DNA from: Halorhodospira abdelmalekii
Lineage (GTDB): Bacteria > Pseudomonadota > Gammaproteobacteria > Nitrococcales > Halorhodospiraceae
NCBI RefSeq assembly: GCF_016583625.1
Contig: NZ_NRRN01000031.1
Location: 1-37,784 of the forward strand
Length of the DNA: 37,784 bases
Reading direction: 5' to 3'
Position numbers and translations under genes: made by a program. Below are positions 33,307-37,784 of this stretch, one piece after another. The notes under the pieces are model-generated. The model searched no databases, had not been told where the DNA came from, and worked only from the letters and a program-made list of their open reading frames with translations. Every line of letters begins with the position of its first letter. The stretch's first letter is position 1.

Positions 33307-36300
33307 AGGGGTTTTAGCAGTGCCGTCTTTTCCACATTGCGCATCGACTGCAGTGTTGCCCAGAGGCCGGCGATCCGATCGTCATGGTTGTAGAGCAGGC
33401 GAGCGGACGTTTTGTCCCGTTGCAAGCCTTGATAATTGAGGCTGCGCTTGTCTGCACGGCACAGCTCGACTTCGGCGCTCCAGCGCTCTACGAGGTGCAT
33501 CAGGTGTTTTGCCGTCTCGGGTGCCCGTTCCCGATCTGCCATCCCGCAGCGCTTCTCCAGCACCTCGATGGTCTTGCGAACATTATCGTCGGTAGGATCG
33601 AAACGACCCGCGCCGTCGTTGCGCAGGTAACTTTTGCAGCTGTGGCGGACGGCGATGACCAGTGCCGCGTGCAGCGCTCTTTGTCGTGCCTGATAGGCAA
33701 AGGGTGTGACACTGGAGCTTTCGACGAAGCGGTAAAAGGAGTCGTGGTACGGGCGGAAGTTTTCGTAATGGGATAAGCTGCGAGCTTGGTCGCGGTAGTA
33801 GTTCGTTACCACCAAGCCCGGCACATCGCTGCGTCCCACGCGGCTACTGGCCTGGATGTACTCGGCTGTTGTCAGCGGTTGCCCATTGATGATCATCAAA
33901 GCCAGCCGGCTGACGTCAAGCCCGACTGAGACCATGTTGGTTGCCAGTAGCGCGTCGAGTGCATCGGCGTCGGTGTGTGGTAACGCCAATCGCGAAAAGG
34001 TCTTGGCATTCTCCTCCGCACTGGAACGACTGGTGAGCTGGGCAATTTGCGCAGTCGGCCTCTGGAACTCTTGGCCAGACTCTTTGTGCTCGTCAGCGAG
34101 GCGCTGGTAGAAGTCGCGGACATCGATATTGAAGGCGTTATGGCTGCTGCCGACGCCTTTGATGCTGCCGTGGTAGACGACTTGGGTCCACCACGCCTCT
34201 AGTAACTCCGACCGATCTTCGCGATCGCGATCAAAAACCGCTTCTGGGGCTGCAAAGAGCGCTGCGGCGAGCGGCGCCATGCAGTGCTGTCGGTCCAACC
34301 CGGGCGCGAGGTAGCCGAGATAGAGCCGTCCCGGCCGCTGACTGGTCGGTACCGTGCGGGCGAAATAGGAGTCGTCGCAGTTGACGCCGGAGGGCGGAAA
34401 GACCGCCAACTCCCGGCCATATAGGCGCTCAACCTGCTGCGCAGCCATCCGGATGGTTGCGGTCGACGCCACGTACTTAGGGTGAACACCGCGCCGGACC
34501 AGGACGGTATCGAGTGCCGCTTCATAGATTCCAGCGATTGATCCCAGTGCGCCGGAGATCAGGTGCAACTCGTCCTGAATAACCAACTCGGGCGGACGGT
34601 GCCTATCGCCGCCAAAGAACGCTGCTGCGCGCTCCTCCCAAGCGAGGCGAGCCAATTTGTCCACGGTGGCGATCAACAAAGTCGGCGGATGCTCATAGAG
34701 GGCCTCGTCCACGACATTGCAGGGGGTTTCACCACGCTCATGGCCGCCGAAGTCACACTCGCGGTGCGTGCAGCAAAATCGGAAAGATTGGTCGGTAGCA
34801 ACGTAGCTGTGGGGTGCTGTAAAAGGGGTGCCGCACCACGGGCAGTTCTCTAGCACCAAGCGCATGAGCGCGGTGCTATGTCCTGTGGCGGCCTGCTCAA
34901 CGAGCTCCTTTGCTTTGTCGTAGCGATTTGGACTGGTCGCGTCACCAACCCATAGGCCAACGGTGATCGGCTCGGCGCCGAGTTCCGGGGTGCGGCGGCG
35001 GATCAACTCCAGCGCGCAGATCATACGGGTGGCACGGTGGTACTGTTGAGTCGTTAGCAAACGCAAGGTGTAGCGCATCACCGTGCAGGTGCCGGCGCCG
35101 GTGCTTGGAAACTTCAACCTTCTCCACACCACCAGGAAGGCGATCAGCCCGAGGTAAGCTTCTGTCTTGCCGCCGCCGGTGGGAAACCAGATCAGATCTA
35201 CGACATCGCGGAATTCGTCGTCATCCCTTATGGTCGATTCCATCACCGTCAGCAGAAAGGCCAGCTGGAAGGGTCGCCACCGGTAGGCCTGTAGATCACG
35301 CGACTTGTTGTTAATCTGGTCGGTGCGCTGCATCTGATCCAGCATCGCTTGGTTCGCGAGCGCAAACGCTTGAGAGGCGAGTGGGTCCGTCTGCAATAGC
35401 GCGATGCCGCGGCGCATCCGCGAGACGGCGACATTCATTCTCGTGGTGATGCGCGTGCCTGCCGACCGCTCCGTGTCTTCCAGTAGCGAGAGCTCTTTCT
35501 CCTGCGCCGCCACCCAGTCGGCATAGCCATCGACGAACTTGACGAGTTCCGCCGACACATTCGCACCGCCGACCTCGGTCGCGGCAAGGAAAGCGATACT
35601 GAGTACCTCGTCGCCGCCCTCGGCGACATCGGCCGTCACCTGCGGGACCTCGACGGCTGGTAGGAAAGCCGAGTAAATTTCACGCACGGTGCCGTCAATC
35701 TCGTGCCAGTCGACCGCTGCACCGTGGCCGACGGCGTAGATCCTACGGTGCTTGTACTGCAGCTCGAGCTCCTGCTCCTCCTCGCTCAGCAGAGCGTACT
35801 CGACGCGGGGATAAACGCCCACCTTGCCCGCCTCGATAAAGCAGCTGAGTTGTACCTCAAACAGAGTCTTCTGGTCGCGATCGTCGGCGAACGCTCCACC
35901 TGCGGTGGTGATCTCCGAAATCTCTTGGCGGTTGAAGAGCGAGACCGTGATGATCCAGCCTTTGCCGCAGCGCCGCCACTGAACATCCAGGCCTCCGCGT
36001 GCCTTCCCGGTGGCGTCGTGCAGCACATCGCGTCTGTCGGGGCCGGTAAAGAGGAGGGCTTCTTGCTCGCCGCCGAGTTCGGTACGCTGAAATTTGAGCG
36101 TGCTGAACCGTCCGCTGGGGTCACGTTCGCCGACTCGATCATAGTGCGCTGCGGCGCAGTTCACCTGGAACCGCAGGTCTTCGCCCTCTGCGTAGAACGA
36201 AAAGCCGACGGCAGAAGGCGGGATATAGCGGCGGCGCCGAACCGGCTGAGCGTCGTGGTTGTTGTCGTCGAGCGGGGCGGTGGTATCGTCGTCGTCTTCC

Positions 36301-36473
36301 TCGTCCGACAGCGAGACGGCATCGAGGCCTTCTCCAGCGATCACAGGAAAAAGCTTGCCGGTGGGGTAACGGTCCATCGGCCGAATGTCGACAAGGGGGT
36401 CGGGTGTCGCAGGTCCGATCAGCTGCTTTCGCAGCCAATCGACTAGCCGGAGCCGTTCTTCGGCATAGTCCAT
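33303..36473 (-). CDS. drmA: DrmA-like SF2 helicase of a DISARM-related system
   Basis: A 1056-aa protein and first gene of the operon. The N-terminal 400 residues are a family-specific domain, with an acidic Asp/Glu stretch at 57-70 and the YIPPSAVGFSFYAEG segment. The SF2 core has Walker A WFPTGGGKTEAYLG (about 429-442), a QDELH box (633-637), the STATI motif (670-674), a late block with VSVGLDVSRL, and QASSRVGR (motif VI). A Cys cluster (CPWC at 544-547 and CCTHREC near 567-573) inserted between motifs is a probable zinc-binding element. WFPTGGGKTEAYLG and QDELHLISG are hallmarks of DISARM DrmA. The leader contains a REP-like palindrome. Ribosome-binding signals before the ATG are weak, and no clear promoter was seen. 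Confidence 0.88.
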   Translation of the reverse strand: MDYAEERLRLVDWLRKQLIGPATPDPLVDIRPMDRYPTGKLFPVIAGEGLDAVSLSDEEDDDDTTAPLDDNNHDAQPVRRRRYIPPSAVGFSFYAEGEDLRFQVNCAAAHYDRVGERDPSGRFSTLKFQRTELGGEQEALLFTGPDRRDVLHDATGKARGGLDVQWRRCGKGWIITVSLFNRQEISEITTAGGAFADDRDQKTLFEVQLSCFIEAGKVGVYPRVEYALLSEEEQELELQYKHRRIYAVGHGAAVDWHEIDGTVREIYSAFLPAVEVPQVTADVAEGGDEVLSIAFLAATEVGGANVSAELVKFVDGYADWVAAQEKELSLLEDTERSAGTRITTRMNVAVSRMRRGIALLQTDPLASQAFALANQAMLDQMQRTDQINNKSRDLQAYRWRPFQLAFLLTVMESTIRDDDEFRDVVDLIWFPTGGGKTEAYLGLIAFLVVWRRLKFPSTGAGTCTVMRYTLRLLTTQQYHRATRMICALELIRRRTPELGAEPITVGLWVGDATSPNRYDKAKELVEQAATGHSTALMRLVLENCPWCGTPFTAPHSYVATDQSFRFCCTHRECDFGGHERGETPCNVVDEALYEHPPTLLIATVDKLARLAWEERAAAFFGGDRHRPPELVIQDELHLISGALGSIAGIYEAALDTVLVRRGVHPKYVASTATIRMAAQQVERLYGRELAVFPPSGVNCDDSYFARTVPTSQRPGRLYLGYLAPGLDRQHCMAPLAAALFAAPEAVFDRDREDRSELLEAWWTQVVYHGSIKGVGSSHNAFNIDVRDFYQRLADEHKESGQEFQRPTAQIAQLTSRSSAEENAKTFSRLALPHTDADALDALLATNMVSVGLDVSRLALMIINGQPLTTAEYIQASSRVGRSDVPGLVVTNYYRDQARSLSHYENFRPYHDSFYRFVESSSVTPFAYQARQRALHAALVIAVRHSCKSYLRNDGAGRFDPTDDNVRKTIEVLEKRCGMADRERAPETAKHLMHLVERWSAEVELCRADKRSLNYQGLQRDKTSARLLYNHDDRIAGLWATLQSMRNVEKTALLKPL

Positions 36474-36507
36474 TATCTTTGTGTTTCCCCCTGGCTAGGC
36501 AATCCAG

Positions 36508-36550
36508 CTTGTCATCACAAACTCCCGCCTTCGCGGGGGTAGTTGACAAG
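36508..36550. repeat. REP-like nested palindrome upstream of the drmA-like gene
   Basis: Outer arms CTTGTCA and TGACAAG enclose an inner hairpin CCCGC-CTTC-GCGGG. The core (TCCCGCCTTCGCGGG style, with a CCAG nearby) resembles the repetitive extragenic palindromes of many Proteobacteria. It sits in the 186-base gap between the toxin stop and the drmA-like start, and in the RNA of that strand it would fold as a long stem. Confidence 0.6.
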
Positions 36551-36611
36551 TTTCGACCCTGACCTCGGCATCGACCGCTCAGAGCGGGTACTGGGTAGGC
36601 ATCTCGCGGTC

Positions 36612-36646
36612 GTGCTGTGCTGTGCCGCGCCGTGCCGTGCCGTGCC
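36612..36646. repeat. Pentanucleotide tandem repeat, seven units
   Basis: Seven consecutive 5-bp units occur in plus-strand order GTGCT, GTGCT, GTGCC, GCGCC, GTGCC, GTGCC, GTGCC. The array ends 13 bases before the toxin stop codon, in the leader between toxin and drmA-like gene. Units this short and uniform are prone to slippage. Confidence 0.8.
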
Positions 36647-36659
36647 AGGGGCACCACTA

Positions 36660-36938
36660 CTACCGGTTCAGGTCCCAGTAGAAGTTCTCATGCGGGCCGA
36701 CAGCCTCCAGATAGACGAGTCTGACAACATCATCTCGGGTATAGCCGAGGAGATACAGCGCATCCAGGCAGCGGAACTTGTAGACCCACAGCTCGGATAG
36801 ATCGCCTCTCTTTCTCTCGCCGATGTCCGGATCCTGGGCAACGACCTCGACGGCTGCATCCACCTCGGTCGCTACGTTGGCGTGCAGTTTCTTGTAGACG
36901 CGGGCAAATCGTCGAGTCTGCCGGACGTCCCAACTCAC
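36660..36938 (-). CDS. RelE/ParE-superfamily toxin
   Basis: A 92-aa basic protein with the RelE/ParE layout. The N-terminal helix (TRRFARVYKKLHANVATEV) is followed by DPDIGERKRGDLSELWVYKF and a short strand ending near YLLGYTRDD. The GERKRGDL segment and following strands are typical of RelE-type toxins, which usually cut ribosome-bound mRNA. ParE-type gyrase poisoning is the alternative. Its ATG overlaps the antitoxin stop by four bases. The C-terminus (HENFYWDLNR) resembles family ends that place catalytic residues in the ribosome A site, but I cannot assign exact ones. Confidence 0.85.
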   Translation of the reverse strand: MSWDVRQTRRFARVYKKLHANVATEVDAAVEVVAQDPDIGERKRGDLSELWVYKFRCLDALYLLGYTRDDVVRLVYLEAVGPHENFYWDLNR

Positions 36939-37168
36939 GCCTTGCCCGCCGAGCGTGGTACGAAGACGGAACTATCCTCGCGCTGCTCGGCCATGCTCAT
37001 GATGCTCTCCGCGATGAATGAAGCCGGCAGGTCGGGGTTGTCGAGTGCTGCCCGACCCACTTTGGCCCAGAACTCTACCTGACCCTGCACGGTACGAAAC
37101 TCAGCCTTGGCCGCTGCACGCGCGGCACTGACGAGATCTTCATCGATACGCACGGATACGGTGCTCAT
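36935..37168 (-). CDS. ParD-like antitoxin
   Basis: A 77-aa protein starting with a ribbon-helix-helix-like strand MSTVSVRIDEDLVSAARAAA, followed by the ParD_like block TVQGQVEFWAKVGRAAL and a C-terminal tail that would wrap the toxin. The open frame extends upstream to 37666, but only this part looks coding. The ATG at 37168 has GAGGGGG six bases upstream and a strong promoter about 30 bases upstream. As the first gene of the pair it probably represses its own promoter, which carries the palindrome ACAATTGT across the -10 box. Confidence 0.85.
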   Translation of the reverse strand: MSTVSVRIDEDLVSAARAAAKAEFRTVQGQVEFWAKVGRAALDNPDLPASFIAESIMSMAEQREDSSVFVPRSAGKA

Positions 37169-37195
37169 CACAACCCCCTCGACATCTGCTTCACC

Positions 37196-37227
37196 ACAAT
37201 TGTAGTCAGGCGGTGTGCGGTGGTCAA
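37196..37227 (-). promoter_or_regulatory. Sigma70 promoter and palindromic operator of the toxin-antitoxin pair
   Basis: On the minus strand a -35 box TTGACC and a -10 box TACAAT are separated by exactly 17 bases, each matching five of six consensus positions. The perfect palindrome ACAATTGT (37196-37203) overlaps the -10 box and is a good candidate for the antitoxin's binding site. Transcription would start near 37192, about 25 bases before the antitoxin ATG. Confidence 0.7.
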
Positions 37228-37444
37228 AAGCGGCCAGCTCCTCGCAGAACCGGACTTGGACAAGCAAGGGACAAATCAAGAGTCTGTCCCCCCTTCTCCT
37301 CGCCGCAGGCCATGCAGCTGCGCTACGATGTATACCGCGCTCGCCAACGTATTGGATAGTGGTAATTAGACTTCGCTCGATGCAGATCCAGGACGCTTTG
37401 CGCGGCTGGGTATGGAGTACCAATTCTGATAACCGAGGGTCCGC

Positions 37445-37784
37445 ATGAAAGACGTCATGAAAGACGGCACGGGACATGAAAAAGAGCGGCGTTTGCAGTG
37501 CGACTCGACCTGGACGTTGGCGGTTGTGTCGCGACGGCAGGCCGTAAAAGCGTGGATAAGCCTCATCGCGGGCGGAGCGCTCGTCCTCGGCGGTGGTGGT
37601 TTCCCCCTCATCGGCAGTGCCGACTCGCGCATTGAGATCGCCATATCTCAAGCTGATCGCGATCACTGTGCGAGTCGGATGCGTGAGTATATGGAGATCG
37701 TCAACGAAATCCTGTGGGCGACGCTCGAAGAGGATATGGAGGGCGTCGCCGAGGCTGCGATTCTTGGCGTACCCCGTCGTTATC
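37445..37784 (+). CDS. Partial gene for an exported protein (runs off the window)
   Basis: A plus-strand frame from the ATG at 37445 stays open to the last base (113 codons). GAGGG lies five bases before the ATG. The product has a basic start, a hydrophobic stretch (about residues 38-54, AWISLIAGGALVLGGGGF) that looks like a signal peptide or membrane anchor, and then a helical region with HCASRMREYMEIVNEILWAT and EEDMEGVAEAAILG. The alternating helix pattern, with Met near a helix start, resembles cytochrome c-prime-like periplasmic proteins whose CxxCH heme site lies near the C-terminus, but that end is outside the window. Treat the function as open. It diverges from the toxin-antitoxin pair. 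Confidence 0.6.
   Translation, partial: MKDVMKDGTGHEKERRLQCDSTWTLAVVSRRQAVKAWISLIAGGALVLGGGGFPLIGSADSRIEIAISQADRDHCASRMREYMEIVNEILWATLEEDMEGVAEAAILGVPRRY

Noticed and set aside
36500-36650. CRISPR-like array near the defence operon
   Set aside because: The repeats are a 5-bp tandem array and a single palindrome. There are no spaced 25-35-bp repeats and no cas genes.
37169-37666. Upstream extension of the antitoxin frame to a 243-aa protein
   Set aside because: The antitoxin ATG has its own ribosome-binding site and promoter. The extension shows no protein-like motifs and overlaps the promoter and the divergent gene.

Overview
The window is a stretch of a GC-rich gammaproteobacterial chromosome. 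The gene orders rpsU-yqeY-dnaG-rpoD-tRNA-Ile2(CAT) and hisBHAF-hisE-tatABC, the 2-oxoglutarate dehydrogenase cluster and a phasin-like granule protein fit a Chromatiales/Ectothiorhodospiraceae-type organism. That placement is inferred from synteny and protein style, not from a database search.

Left part (1-8 kb, mostly minus strand): a broken PQQ-dependent sugar dehydrogenase lipoprotein, an unknown helical protein and a SAM methyltransferase come first. The macromolecular-synthesis operon follows, read right to left: rpsU (with a clear sigma70 promoter), yqeY, dnaG, rpoD, a large hairpin with a C-rich loop, and tRNA-Ile2. A LpxL-type acyltransferase lies upstream of rpsU.

Middle part (8-24.5 kb, plus strand): a phasin-like protein ending in a 15-bp hairpin, then dtd, hisB-hisH-hisA-hisF-hisE (hisI absent), tatA-tatB-tatC, sucA-sucB-lpd, and an Mla-type lipid transport operon. 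The last has a STAS-fused MlaE permease, MlaF ATPase, MlaD/MCE protein and PqiC-like lipoprotein. Overlapping or near-touching starts and stops suggest extensive translational coupling. A chemoreceptor (dCache-HAMP-MA) and a DUF167/YggU protein follow on the minus strand.

Right part (27-37.8 kb, minus strand): an accessory defence locus. Five tightly packed genes run drmA-like SF2 helicase, drmB-like DUF1998 protein, compact SF1 ATPase, a 518-aa protein I do not recognise, and a NERD-nuclease/SF1-helicase fusion. DrmA and DrmB are the core of the DISARM antiphage system, but the methyltransferase, DrmC phospholipase-D protein and DrmD/DrmE of known DISARM classes are all missing. Upstream and in the same direction is a ParD-like/RelE-like toxin-antitoxin pair with a strong promoter, separated from drmA by a nested palindrome and a pentanucleotide repeat. 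I judge this locus the most likely undescribed system in the window. The window ends inside a plus-strand gene for an exported protein.
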